Assembly (NCBI GenBank): GCA_039819165.1
Contig: JBCBSM010000001.1
Span: 434,001-498,000 of the forward strand
Direction of reading: 5' to 3'
Source: Planctomycetota bacterium
Lineage (GTDB): Bacteria > Planctomycetota > Phycisphaerae > Phycisphaerales > UBA1924
Length of the DNA: 64,000 nt
Positions within the stretch are counted from its first letter, which is position 1. Each line of letters starts with the position of its first letter. A model generated the notes under the pieces. It saw only the letters and a program-made list of their open reading frames with translations. It searched no databases and was not told the origin of the DNA. Below are positions 29,819 to 37,871 of the stretch, in pieces. The position numbers were made by a program, and so were the translations under genes.

Positions 29819-29847
29819 AAGGTACCCGGCCGCTCCGGGGCGCTCAA
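29819..29847 (-). promoter_or_regulatory. Sigma-70-type promoter candidate for the PEP-CTERM gene
   Basis: TTGAGC (29847-29842) and TACCTT (29824-29819) on the minus strand are spaced by 17 bases. The -35 matches four of six positions and the -10 three of six. It lies in the 123-base gap after the kinase gene, giving a leader of about 40 bases to the ATG at 29771. Confidence 0.4.
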
Positions 29848-29894
29848 GGCCAAACTCGCCCGATTGCCGGCACAACCGCCCGGATGCGTCCGGT

Positions 29895-32537
29895 TTACCC
29901 GTCCGAGAGCAGCCCGCGGACCCGATCGATCTGTCCCTCGATGAACGCCTGGTGGGTGTCGCCGGGTGGCTCGCCTGCATCGATCTGCTGCTGCACGAAT
30001 CCTGCGGCCTGCTCGTACGCGTCGAGCGCCTCCTCGAGCAGGCCCCGCCCGCCGCCCCCGGCGCCACTTGCCTGGCTCTCGAGCAGGGCACCGAGCCGAT
30101 ACCAGCCGACGACGGCGTCGCTGCGGTGCTGGTTGGTGGGATCGGTCGCCGCGAGGTCCCGCCGGATGGCCAGCGACTGGTCGAAGGTCGAGCGCGCCTC
30201 TGCGTATCGCCCGAGATCTTCGAGCGCACGCCCGAGCTTGTTGAGCAGCAAGGCGTGCGCCCTCAGGTGCAGCACGTTGGACTCGTCGGCCAGCACCGCC
30301 CGGCCCGCGGACTCGGCGCCGCCGCCCAGCACCTCGATGGCCCGCAGCCGCAGCCGGGTGGATTCGGTCTCGTCCGTCGCGGCCACCAGCATCGCCTGCT
30401 GGCGGAGCAGGTCGCCCCAGGTCTCGATGGCGACCCACGACTCGCGGTCGTACACGCCGCTGGCGGGATCGCGCTCGGCCATCTGCCGCATCTCGCCCGC
30501 GACGCCGGCGGCCATGGCGATTGCACGATCGAACAGCGCCACGGCTTCGTCGCGGCGGCCGTCCTCGCGTGCGAGCGTCGCGGCCCGCCGCCCGAGCATC
30601 CGAGCCTGGCGATCGAGCACGTGGGCCCGGCCCCGCGCGATGCGGGGGGCGGCGGCTTCATCGTCGCCGGGTTCGAGCCCGTCGTAGGTGTCCAGCGTGC
30701 GCGCGAAGATCATCTCGGCCCGGTCGGCGGCCCGCTGCCGCTGGTCGCCGTCGGCGGATCGCATCGATTGCTCGAGGTAGGCGTTGCCCATCTCGAACAT
30801 TGCGTCGGCGCGGTCGAGCCGGAAGCCCAAGGCCGCCGCGTCCTCGCCCGCCGCATCGATCAGCCGGTCGTACGCGGCCACGGCGTCGTCGAGCGCTGCC
30901 TGCGATGCCGCGTAGCCGCGCTGCAGCCGCTCGGCGTGGCCGATCGATGCCAGCGCGTCGGCGCGCAACGCGAGCGCCTCGGCCGACTCGGGCTCGGTCG
31001 CCAGCACGCCATCGGCATCCGCGAGCGCCCGGCGATACAGCGCCATGCCAAGCTCGGGCGAGCCCACGCGGTGCATGCCCCGCCGGCCCGTGTAGAGGCT
31101 GCCCACCCGCAGCCGCTCGCGGCCGATGAACAGCTTCTCGAGCGTGTTCTCGGGATCGCCGTCGGCGTCGAGCTCGTCCAGCACGCCCACGCCGGCCTCG
31201 CCCAGCGCGATCTTCGCGGGCGTCGCGCCGCGGAGCGCGTTGATCGAGTCCCAGTAGTCGTTGAGCATGACGCGGGCCAGCTCGAAGGCCTGGTCCCGGC
31301 GGCGCTCGGCGAGCTGCCGCTGCACCGACTCGCGCTGCCCCGCGGCCACCGCATCGGCCCGGGCGTCCTCGGCCTTGCCGTAGAGCACCGTGATCGTGAT
31401 CGCGAAGACGACCAGCGCCACCGCGGCCGCGACACCCAGCCCCACCGGCACGCGGTATCGCCGCAGCGTCTTGGTGATGACGTACCACCCGCTGTCCCGC
31501 TTGGCCTCGATGGGCTGGCCGTGCAGGAACCGGGTGATGTCCCGGCCCAGGTCGCCCGCGCTCTGGTACCGCCGGTCGCGGTCCTTGGCCAGCGACTTGA
31601 GGATGATGGTCTCGACCTCGTCGTTAATCTGCCGCCGGATGGTGCTGGGTCGCGCGGGCTCGGCCTTCAGGATGTTGTCCAGCACGTCCCGCATGTTGCC
31701 GGCCACCTCGTAGGGGAAGCGGCCCGTCAGCAGCTGGTACAGCATCACGCCGAGCGAGTACACGTCCGTGCGGACGTCGATGGCGGCGGGGGAGCCCTCG
31801 GCCTGCTCGGGGCTCGCCCACGGGAGCGAGCCGATGAACTGTCCGGTCATCGACATCAGCCGCGGGCTCTCCTTGCCGTCCAGCTCGGGCACCGCCGTCT
31901 TGGCCAGCCCGAAGTCGACCACGATGGGCTCGCCCTTGTCGTCGATGCGGACGTTGGCGGGCTTGAGGTCCCGGTGGATCACGCCCTTGAGGTGCGCGGC
32001 GTTGACGGCGTCGCAGATCTTCGCGAACAGCTGCAGCCCCTCGCGGATGGGCAGCTTGCCGGCCGCGATGAGCCGATCGAGCGGCTTGCCGCTGATGTAG
32101 TCCATCACGTAGAAGCACGAGCCGTCGCCGGTCACGCCGCTGTCGTGGATCCGCACGATGTTGGGGTGGTCTAGCTGCCCGAGCACCTGGACCTCGCGCT
32201 CGAAGCGGGCCCGGCCCGAACTGCCCATGAACGGGCCGCTGTGCATCACCTTGATCGCCACCCGCCGCCGCGTGGCGAGTTGCACCGCCTGGTACACCAC
32301 GCCCTGGCCGCCCCGGTGGATCTCGCGGACCAGCTCGTACCCCGGGAACGCGCCCGCGGGTGGCATCGGTGGCCCTTCGGCCCAGGCCCTCGGGTTCTCG
32401 GGCCACGAACTCTTCGGTTCGGCGGCCTGCAGCGCGGCCTCGATCAGCTTCCGCTCGCCGTTGCCGCCGGCGTCGGACCCATCGCGCCCCTTGCCCTCCG
32501 GGCCGTTGCTGCCGGCGGTGCTGTCGGAGTCGGCCAT
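29895..32537 (-). CDS. Transmembrane Ser/Thr protein kinase with C-terminal TPR-like domain
   Basis: An 880-residue Hanks-type kinase. After a disordered N-terminus, the kinase domain spans about 65-340: glycine loop HRGGQGVVY (74-82), ATP Lys96 (VAIK), catalytic HRDLKPANV (188-196) and DFG (208-210), with APE replaced by SPE. One membrane helix lies at about 363-386, and the remaining ~490 residues form an extracytoplasmic, helix-rich TPR-like sensor region. It is probably autophosphorylating and may bind peptide or wall ligands outside. It lies 60 bases downstream of an ECF sigma gene on the same strand, an arrangement known in planctomycetes for sigma factors tied to Ser/Thr kinases. Confidence 0.93.
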   Translation of the reverse strand: MADSDSTAGSNGPEGKGRDGSDAGGNGERKLIEAALQAAEPKSSWPENPRAWAEGPPMPPAGAFPGYELVREIHRGGQGVVYQAVQLATRRRVAIKVMHSGPFMGSSGRARFEREVQVLGQLDHPNIVRIHDSGVTGDGSCFYVMDYISGKPLDRLIAAGKLPIREGLQLFAKICDAVNAAHLKGVIHRDLKPANVRIDDKGEPIVVDFGLAKTAVPELDGKESPRLMSMTGQFIGSLPWASPEQAEGSPAAIDVRTDVYSLGVMLYQLLTGRFPYEVAGNMRDVLDNILKAEPARPSTIRRQINDEVETIILKSLAKDRDRRYQSAGDLGRDITRFLHGQPIEAKRDSGWYVITKTLRRYRVPVGLGVAAAVALVVFAITITVLYGKAEDARADAVAAGQRESVQRQLAERRRDQAFELARVMLNDYWDSINALRGATPAKIALGEAGVGVLDELDADGDPENTLEKLFIGRERLRVGSLYTGRRGMHRVGSPELGMALYRRALADADGVLATEPESAEALALRADALASIGHAERLQRGYAASQAALDDAVAAYDRLIDAAGEDAAALGFRLDRADAMFEMGNAYLEQSMRSADGDQRQRAADRAEMIFARTLDTYDGLEPGDDEAAAPRIARGRAHVLDRQARMLGRRAATLAREDGRRDEAVALFDRAIAMAAGVAGEMRQMAERDPASGVYDRESWVAIETWGDLLRQQAMLVAATDETESTRLRLRAIEVLGGGAESAGRAVLADESNVLHLRAHALLLNKLGRALEDLGRYAEARSTFDQSLAIRRDLAATDPTNQHRSDAVVGWYRLGALLESQASGAGGGGRGLLEEALDAYEQAAGFVQQQIDAGEPPGDTHQAFIEGQIDRVRGLLSDG

Positions 32538-32597
32538 GGCTGGGCTTCCGTGCGGATTGTGCCGTGCGCGGCGAGCGAACTGCGGGCGCGGCTGCGA

Positions 32598-33308
32598 TCA
32601 GCCGCCGGTGCGCGTGAAATAGTTGCCCTCGTCGCCCATCGCCTCGCGCAGCCGATCGTGCGCCCTCGACCGCAGCATGTACACCGCGCCCACCGAGCGA
32701 CCCATGGCCCGGGCGACCTCCTCGACGGGCCGGCCCGCCAGGTCGTACTCGCGGATGACCCGCGCGTAGTCCCCCGGTAGCGTCGAGAGCATCCGCTCCA
32801 TCATCACGACGGCCTCGTCCCGCGCCGCGAACCGCGACGGCGTCGTCCGGCTCGCCCCAGAGATCTGCTCGATGAGCGTGACCGCCGAGTCGCTCGCATT
32901 CGGGCTCGCGTGCGCCCGCCGCGCGGGGTCCGGCCGCTTGGCGGCCTGCGCCGCGCGGATGGCGTCCAGCAGGTTGTTCTCGGCGATCCGCGTGACCCAG
33001 GCGCGGAAGCCGCGGGCCCCGCCCTCGCGGAACTGGCCGATGCGACCGACGACCTCGATGTAGGTCACCTGCAGCACGTCGTCGGCCTCGATGGTCGTCC
33101 GCAGCACCGCGGGGATGCGGGCGTCCAGACGCGCCCGCAGCGGACCCGCCAGCCCCTCGAGAGCGTCCACCAGCGCGCCCCGGTCGCCCCGCAGCGCCCG
33201 GGCGAGAAGGGCCTCGGCGGCGTCGGCGTGCGGATCGCCCGCCCGCGGACGACGCGGGCCCGCATCGCCGGGCTGAGACTCGCCGGACTGTGCGTGATTC
33301 GAGGGCAT
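32598..33308 (-). CDS. ECF sigma factor (kinase-associated type)
   Basis: A 236-residue RNA polymerase sigma factor. Region 2 (DVLQVTYIEVVGRIGQFREGG...FRAWVTRIAENNLLDAIRA) and region 4 (LSTLPGDYARVIREYDLAGRPVEEVARAMGRSVGAVYMLRSRAHDRLREAM) match the sigma-70 family ECF pattern. Region 3 is absent, as expected. The long N-terminal region (about 60 residues, Pro/Arg/Ala-rich) is disordered and not typical. No anti-sigma gene is adjacent. Instead the Ser/Thr kinase lies 60 bases downstream, so activation by phosphorylation is likely. The start could be ATG 33308 or 33359. The former has a GAGGA, although distant. Confidence 0.85.
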   Translation of the reverse strand: MPSNHAQSGESQPGDAGPRRPRAGDPHADAAEALLARALRGDRGALVDALEGLAGPLRARLDARIPAVLRTTIEADDVLQVTYIEVVGRIGQFREGGARGFRAWVTRIAENNLLDAIRAAQAAKRPDPARRAHASPNASDSAVTLIEQISGASRTTPSRFAARDEAVVMMERMLSTLPGDYARVIREYDLAGRPVEEVARAMGRSVGAVYMLRSRAHDRLREAMGDEGNYFTRTGG

Positions 33309-33403
33309 GGCGGCGCGATCCTCGGGTGCCGGGGTCGCTGCATTGTAAGCGGGAGGCATGCGGGTTTTCACGGAGATTGCGTCCCGAGAGGTAGCCGGCC
33401 TGT

Positions 33404-34459
33404 TCAGCGATGCTGCGGGTGCCATGCCCCCCCGAGCGACACCGGCGGTCCCGACTCACGCGGCCCGGTGGCCCCGGGCAGAAAAACCAGCAATGCCACG
33501 CCGCCGATGGCCACCACGGCCCCCACGAACGCCCGGGGCGACACCCGCTCGCCCTGCAGCAGCACCATCGGCAGCACGAATACGGGGGCCAGCGAGCACA
33601 GCGTCTGGGCCACGCCCACGCTGGTCAGGTCGGCCGTCACCAGCGACATCCACATGCCCAGGAACGGCCCGACCAGGGCTCCGAGCGCCGTGAACCCGAA
33701 TCCGATCCAGAAGATCCGGCGGGGGATCTTGTGCTCGGGCTTGCCGGCCGTGAACCGCCAGCGCGCGAACAGCACCGGCGTCATGCAGAGGATCGCAACG
33801 GCGATGCGGACCTGCGTGGCTGCCAGCGTGCCCAGGTGCTCGTCCTCGGGTAGCCACCCGTGGCCCATGCCCGCCTTGCTGAGCAGCAGCCCGCCGCCCT
33901 GGCAGACCGCGCCGACCAGCGCCAGCACGATGCCCCGTACGCGGTGGGGGTGCGGCCGATCATCAACCCTCGTGTGCGGCCGCTCCAGGATGACCCAGGC
34001 CACGCCACCGATGGTGACCGCGATGCCCACCAGCGCCGCCCCCCCGAGCGTTTCGTCGAGGAACAGCCAGCCCGCGAGCGCCGCCCAGATGGGCGCGGTG
34101 GCCATCATCAGCAGGCTGAGCCTGGGCCCGATGTCCACGAAGGCCGTGAACAGCGCCTGGTCGCCGATGACGATGCCCACGATGGACGAGGCCGCGAGCA
34201 GGAGCACCATGCGGTCGTTGACGTCGGGCAGCGGGCTGCCGGTGCTCGCCCAGAGCGCCCCGGTCAGCAGCACGATCGCCACGTACAGCCGCAGCCCATT
34301 AACCAGCGTGGGCCCGATGCGCCTTCCGCCGGCGGCGAAGCAGATCGACGTCAGGGCCCACAGCAGGCTCGTGAAGACGCCGGCGGCGTAGCCGAGGTAG
34401 GCTGTGTGCTCCACGCTCGCCGCTCCCGCCGCCCCGGACCGTCCGAGGCCGGCGAGCAT
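33404..34459 (-). CDS. EamA (DMT superfamily) transporter
   Basis: A 351-residue integral membrane protein with about ten hydrophobic helices arranged as two EamA repeats. The first half includes AGVFTSLLWALTSICF, VLLLAASSIVGIVIGDQALF and LSLLMMATAPIWAALAGWLF. The second half starts at IVLALVGAVCQGGGLLLSKAG and includes VAQTLCSLAPVFVLPMVLLQ. Members export amino acids, nucleosides or other metabolites, and the substrate is not predictable here. The start is taken at ATG 34459. A later GTG within the first residues is possible. It is divergent from the ChaN gene and 95 bases downstream of the sigma-factor start region. Confidence 0.85.
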   Translation of the reverse strand: MLAGLGRSGAAGAASVEHTAYLGYAAGVFTSLLWALTSICFAAGGRRIGPTLVNGLRLYVAIVLLTGALWASTGSPLPDVNDRMVLLLAASSIVGIVIGDQALFTAFVDIGPRLSLLMMATAPIWAALAGWLFLDETLGGAALVGIAVTIGGVAWVILERPHTRVDDRPHPHRVRGIVLALVGAVCQGGGLLLSKAGMGHGWLPEDEHLGTLAATQVRIAVAILCMTPVLFARWRFTAGKPEHKIPRRIFWIGFGFTALGALVGPFLGMWMSLVTADLTSVGVAQTLCSLAPVFVLPMVLLQGERVSPRAFVGAVVAIGGVALLVFLPGATGPRESGPPVSLGGAWHPQHR

Positions 34460-34497
34460 AGAGCGCCGCCGGCACGCAACGCCATCGAGGAATGACG

Positions 34498-35481
34498 ATG
34501 ACCAGGATTCTGATAGTGCTTCTCGCGGCGATCGTGGCGTCGGGGTGCGCAAGCTCCCCCGGGCCTCGCCAACCCCGAAGCGAATCGGTCCTGGCCAGCC
34601 TCACCGAGCAATACACGCGAGTCCGGCTCATGGACGGACGCACCGGCGAGCCCGTGGCCGCCGGCGACCTCGCCGAACGCCTCGACCGGGCGGACGTGGT
34701 GCTCTTCGGCGAACTGCACGGCCACCCCGTCGGGCTGCCTGTAGCCGCCGCCATCTGGCGCGACATGCTTGGGCACCGCGAGGAGGGTCGGCGGCCCGCG
34801 CTGCTGCTGGAGTTCTTCGAGCGCGACCAGCAGCTGGCCATCGATGACTACCTCGCCGGCATGATCGAGGAGGACGAGTTCCTCGGGGCGACCGGCAAGC
34901 GGCCGGACTACGACCACCGGGAAATGCTGGAGTTCGCCAAACTGCGGGGCCACCCGGTGATCGCCGCCAACGCGCCGCGTCGCTACGTCCGCCTCGCCCG
35001 CACCGACGGCTTCGATCGGCTGCGAGGCCTGAGCCCAGCCCAGCGATCCATGTTCGTGCTGCCGCCGACCGATGACGGGCCCAAGGCCTACCGAGATCGC
35101 TTCGTCGAGGCCATGGGCGGCATGGACGCGGGCCACGGCGGCTCGGGACCGCTCGACTTCCTGCGGGCCCAGCTCGTGTGGGACGCGACGATGGCCGACA
35201 GCGTGGCGACCGCCCTGGAGCACAGGCACGCGCCCGTGGCGCTCGTCGTCGGCCGCTTCCACGTCGAGTTCGACGGCGCGACGCGGAGCTACCTGCAGGC
35301 CCGCCGACGCGGCGCGGACATACTGAGCATCGTCATGGTCGACGCCTGGAGCGACGAACTCCGCGAGGAGGACCGGGGCCGCGGCGACATCGTCGCGTAC
35401 GTGGGGCCCGTGGAGCGGGCCTCGCGGCCGCCCGCGGGCAGCGCCGAATCCGGGTCGACAGACGGGGACTCGGGCGGCTGA
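34498..35481 (+). CDS. ChaN-type lipoprotein (Tiki/haem-binding fold)
   Basis: A 327-residue lipoprotein: N-terminal MTRILIVLLAAIVASGC with lipobox ASGC. The mature domain is the ChaN/DUF399 type of the EreA/ChaN (Tiki-like) family. Diagnostic segments are VVLFGELHGHPVGLP with Glu and His that line the active or haem site, LLLEFFERDQQ, and VVGRFHVEFDGA. These proteins bind haem or act as putative metalloproteases. The start was moved to ATG 34498, since GAGG lies at a good seven bases from it but only two from the ATG at 34492. The C-terminal ~40 residues are disordered and acidic. Confidence 0.8.
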   Translation: MTRILIVLLAAIVASGCASSPGPRQPRSESVLASLTEQYTRVRLMDGRTGEPVAAGDLAERLDRADVVLFGELHGHPVGLPVAAAIWRDMLGHREEGRRPALLLEFFERDQQLAIDDYLAGMIEEDEFLGATGKRPDYDHREMLEFAKLRGHPVIAANAPRRYVRLARTDGFDRLRGLSPAQRSMFVLPPTDDGPKAYRDRFVEAMGGMDAGHGGSGPLDFLRAQLVWDATMADSVATALEHRHAPVALVVGRFHVEFDGATRSYLQARRRGADILSIVMVDAWSDELREEDRGRGDIVAYVGPVERASRPPAGSAESGSTDGDSGG

Positions 35482-35534
35482 GCGCGGACGTCGCGCCGCG
35501 ACTCATCCGCCGCACGGAACGAAGCGTTCGTCGT

Positions 35535-36131
35535 CTACTGACGCCGCGCAATTGCCTCGTCGATTGCGGCCATCAGCGTCTCGGGCTCGGGCATGCGACC
35601 CGGGCCAACGTGGCGGCAGGCCTGCCAGCCGCTCTCGGCATCCAGGATCACGAAGCCGTCGCCCCGCAGCTGTGCGATGTTCCGCTGCGTGCTGGGCTGG
35701 GCCAGCATCACCCGGTTCATCGAGGGCGACAGCAGCACCGGCACACGCGCACGATCGGTCGCCGCCAGGATGAGCGCGACGGGATCGTCGGCGCGGCCCG
35801 TCGCCAGCCGCGCGAGGCAGTCCATCGAGCAGGGCGCCACGAGCGCCACGTCGATCGCGTCCGCCACCGCGATGTGCCGGACCTCGCCGCCGCCCGCCGC
35901 GGTCGCATCGGACCAGATGTCGGTGATGACCGGCCGGCCGGCGAGGGCGGCGAAGGACTGCGCGGAGACGAACCGCGTCGCCGCCTCGGTCATGGCGACG
36001 GTGACCTCGGCTCCACGCTGCGCGAGCGTGCTGACCAGGGCGGCGGTCTTGAAGGCCGCGATGCCACCGGTGACGCCGACGAGCATCCGCCGGCCCTGCA
36101 GATCCCGGACGGTGGTATCCATGGGCGGCAT
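35535..36131 (-). CDS. coaC: Phosphopantothenoylcysteine decarboxylase (CoaC) flavoprotein
   Basis: Decarboxylates 4'-phosphopantothenoylcysteine with FMN in coenzyme A synthesis. The 198-residue protein is the free CoaC domain, without the fused CoaB synthetase. Landmarks are LVGVTGGIAAFKTA, the active-site His in VRHIAVADA, PSMNRVM (the PxMN motif), and GWQACRHVGPGRMPEP with the conserved Cys. The family's PASANT segment is poorly conserved here (APCSMDC), so another flavin-Cys decarboxylase role is possible. The start at ATG 36131 is preceded by GGGGA from a repeat array. It lies downstream of rpoZ, an arrangement (rpoZ-coaBC) seen in other bacteria. Confidence 0.85.
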   Translation of the reverse strand: MPPMDTTVRDLQGRRMLVGVTGGIAAFKTAALVSTLAQRGAEVTVAMTEAATRFVSAQSFAALAGRPVITDIWSDATAAGGGEVRHIAVADAIDVALVAPCSMDCLARLATGRADDPVALILAATDRARVPVLLSPSMNRVMLAQPSTQRNIAQLRGDGFVILDAESGWQACRHVGPGRMPEPETLMAAIDEAIARRQ

Positions 36132-36184
36132 GGATCGGTCCCCGTGGATCAATCCCCGTAGGTCGATCCCCGTAGATCGGTCCC
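36132..36184. repeat. 14-bp imperfect tandem repeat between rpoZ and coaC
   Basis: Nearly four head-to-tail copies of a 14-base unit fill the whole gap: 36132-36145 (GGATCGGTCCCCGT), 36146-36159 (GGATCAATCCCCGT), 36160-36173 (AGGTCGATCCCCGT) and the partial 36174-36184. The CCCC core is invariant. On the minus strand each copy gives a GGGGA, so the array places several ribosome-binding-like sites ahead of the coaC start at 36131. Confidence 0.85.
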
Positions 36185-36432
36185 TAGAGCAGCGGCTCGT
36201 CGTCGCCGCCGGAGGCGAGCGCCGGCGCGGCGTCCTCCTCCGTCCAGCCCAGCGCGATCTTGTCCTGCTGGATCTCCTCGATCACGAGCTCGAGGTCGCT
36301 GCGGCCCTCACGCTCCACTAGCGGGCGGGCACCATCCAGCAGCTCGACCAGCCGACGCTGGATCAGCACCGTGAGCTTGAAGCGGCCCCCGACCTTGTTG
36401 GCGATCTCGTTGCTCTTCAGGGCTTCGATCAT
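36184..36432 (-). CDS. rpoZ: DNA-directed RNA polymerase omega subunit
   Basis: An 82-residue omega subunit that helps fold and assemble the beta' subunit. The N-terminal half has the family core: NEIANKVGGRFKLTVLIQRRLVEL, the last part matching the RExxxL/QRxxEL helix. The acidic C-terminal tail (DDEPLL) is short. The start at ATG 36432 gives the usual size. A TAGCAT hexamer on this strand (36525-36520) about 90 bases upstream may be its -10 element. It is followed by coaC after the repeat array. Confidence 0.85.
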   Translation of the reverse strand: MIEALKSNEIANKVGGRFKLTVLIQRRLVELLDGARPLVEREGRSDLELVIEEIQQDKIALGWTEEDAAPALASGGDDEPLL

Positions 36433-36595
36433 GGGCGTAGCGGGCTCCGATGGCCGACACCCGGGCACGCGGGCCGCGGGCATCGTCGCGGGGGACGATG
36501 GGATCAACAATCAATCGTAATGCTAGGCCCGCGGGCCGCTACCATCGAAACTCAGCCCGCCCGCACTCCACTCACCCAATCCGACGGAGATCCGC

Positions 36596-37174
36596 GTGGA
36601 TCCTGATGCCGAGCCGGCGGCGACCGGCGTCAAGAAGGGCGACCGCGTCCGACTCAACACCCGCCCCGAGTGGGGCCACGGCGAGGTGCTGTCGGTCATC
36701 GCCACCATCGTCGATGGGGCGCCCACGCGGAAGGTCCGCATCCGCTTCGCCCGGGCCGGCGTGCGGGAGGTCGTCGAGGGCCCGGCGCTGGCGGCCGACG
36801 AGGCGGGCCCGATCGACCTCGACCCCGCCTCGCTCAACGCGAAGCTCTGCGCACTGCCCGAGCACGTCCGAGATCCGCTCCGGCCGCTGGCCGACCGCTT
36901 CCGCGAGACCGGCGTGATGTTCCGCTACACGGGCCAGGGCGGCTCGCTCATCGACTGGGCCGCCTCCCAGACCGGCCTAGTCGATCCGCTGTCGGCCCTT
37001 GCTCGGCACGACATCGAGAACGCCTTCGTCCGCTTCCGCCCGCTGCTCACCGAGCACCTCCGCACGCTGGGCCGCTCGATGAAGCAGCAGGACGAGGCCG
37101 AGTTCCGCCGCCTGGCGCTCGCGATGCCCGAGGCGGCGCAGCACGTGTTGCGGGGACGCAACGCCCGGCGTTGA
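36596..37174 (+). CDS. DUF3553-like domain protein, unknown function
   Basis: A 192-residue cytoplasmic protein starting at GTG 36596 with GGAG six bases upstream. Residues about 10-60 resemble the small beta-barrel DUF3553/SH3-like fold (GDRVRLNTRPEWGHGEVLSV, VRIRFARAG). This fold occurs in UvrD/PcrA C-termini and in planctomycete proteins as an apparent RNA polymerase or DNA contact module. The rest is helical with an acidic segment. The final residues are basic (RGRNARR). Nothing else is recognised. The family call is a pattern-level guess. Confidence 0.6.
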   Translation: MDPDAEPAATGVKKGDRVRLNTRPEWGHGEVLSVIATIVDGAPTRKVRIRFARAGVREVVEGPALAADEAGPIDLDPASLNAKLCALPEHVRDPLRPLADRFRETGVMFRYTGQGGSLIDWAASQTGLVDPLSALARHDIENAFVRFRPLLTEHLRTLGRSMKQQDEAEFRRLALAMPEAAQHVLRGRNARR

Positions 37175-37390
37175 GGCCCGGCGACATCCGCCACCGCCCG
37201 CGGAACGCCGCCGACCGCCCGCCGCCGCCCAGAACGCACAAACGGACCCGCTGGCGTTGCTGAGGCTCGCTTTTATGGGACGTCCGTCCTCCCGGCGCAT
37301 CCTGGCACGCCCCGGGCGCACGGGTTGTACTCCGCTCTTGCGGTGGTCGTGGCAGGGCGGCCCCGACATGCACAGACCCGGAGGCAGGCC

Positions 37391-37666
37391 ATGAACGACC
37401 AGGACTTCCATGCGAGGCTTAGCAGTTTGCTCACCAAGATCAACGAACTGCCCGAGGGCGAGCGCGACCGATTGCAAGAGCTCGCCGATCAGACCAAGTC
37501 TCGCCACGATCGCGTCAAGAAGGCCATCGGCGAGATGCAGGAATCGCTCGACTACCTCCGCCTGAGCGTGAAGTACCTCGTCTTCGATCTCGAGGCCACC
37601 CGCCGCGAGAACCGCTACCTCCGCAGCATGCTGGCCCGCTCCGCGGGCGATGAGGCCCAGGACTAG
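37391..37666 (+). CDS. Small helical coiled-coil protein, unknown function
   Basis: A 91-residue soluble protein. Nearly all of it is amphipathic helix with charged residues at even spacing (LSSLLTKINELPEGERDRLQELADQTKSRH, then LDYLRLSVKYLVFDLEATRRENRYLRSML). The second helix has a leucine/aromatic heptad and could dimerise. The first resembles small adaptor or regulator proteins. No known family. The start at ATG 37391 is preceded by GGAGGC. A terminator lies 90 bases downstream. Confidence 0.6.
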   Translation: MNDQDFHARLSSLLTKINELPEGERDRLQELADQTKSRHDRVKKAIGEMQESLDYLRLSVKYLVFDLEATRRENRYLRSMLARSAGDEAQD

Positions 37667-37753
37667 TCCGGGCCGACCCCCGTCCACGCGACGAAGAACG
37701 CCCATCGCGCCCGTCCGCCCAGCGGCGTCCGCGGCGCATTGCCCTCCGTGAGG

Positions 37754-37779
37754 CCGGCCAGACGTGGCCGGTTTCTTTA
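37754..37779 (+). terminator. Rho-independent terminator
   Basis: The stem CCGGCCA (37754-37760) pairs with TGGCCGG (37765-37771) over a GACG tetraloop and is followed by a T-rich run (TTTCTTTA, 37772-37779). It lies about 90 bases after the coiled-coil gene ending at 37666 and is the probable end of its transcript. Confidence 0.75.
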
Positions 37780-37871
37780 TGCCTGCCTCGCGTCCGGAAT
37801 CGACACGGCCCAAGCCGGACGGGCCGCCGACCTTGCTCGGCATGGTCTGGGAGCCACGATCCCGGCGCGAG

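Noticed and set aside
27381-32174. A 1597-codon open frame on the plus strand
   Set aside because: It crosses the Bcp gene and runs antisense to the PEP-CTERM and kinase genes with biased composition and no domain. GC artefact.
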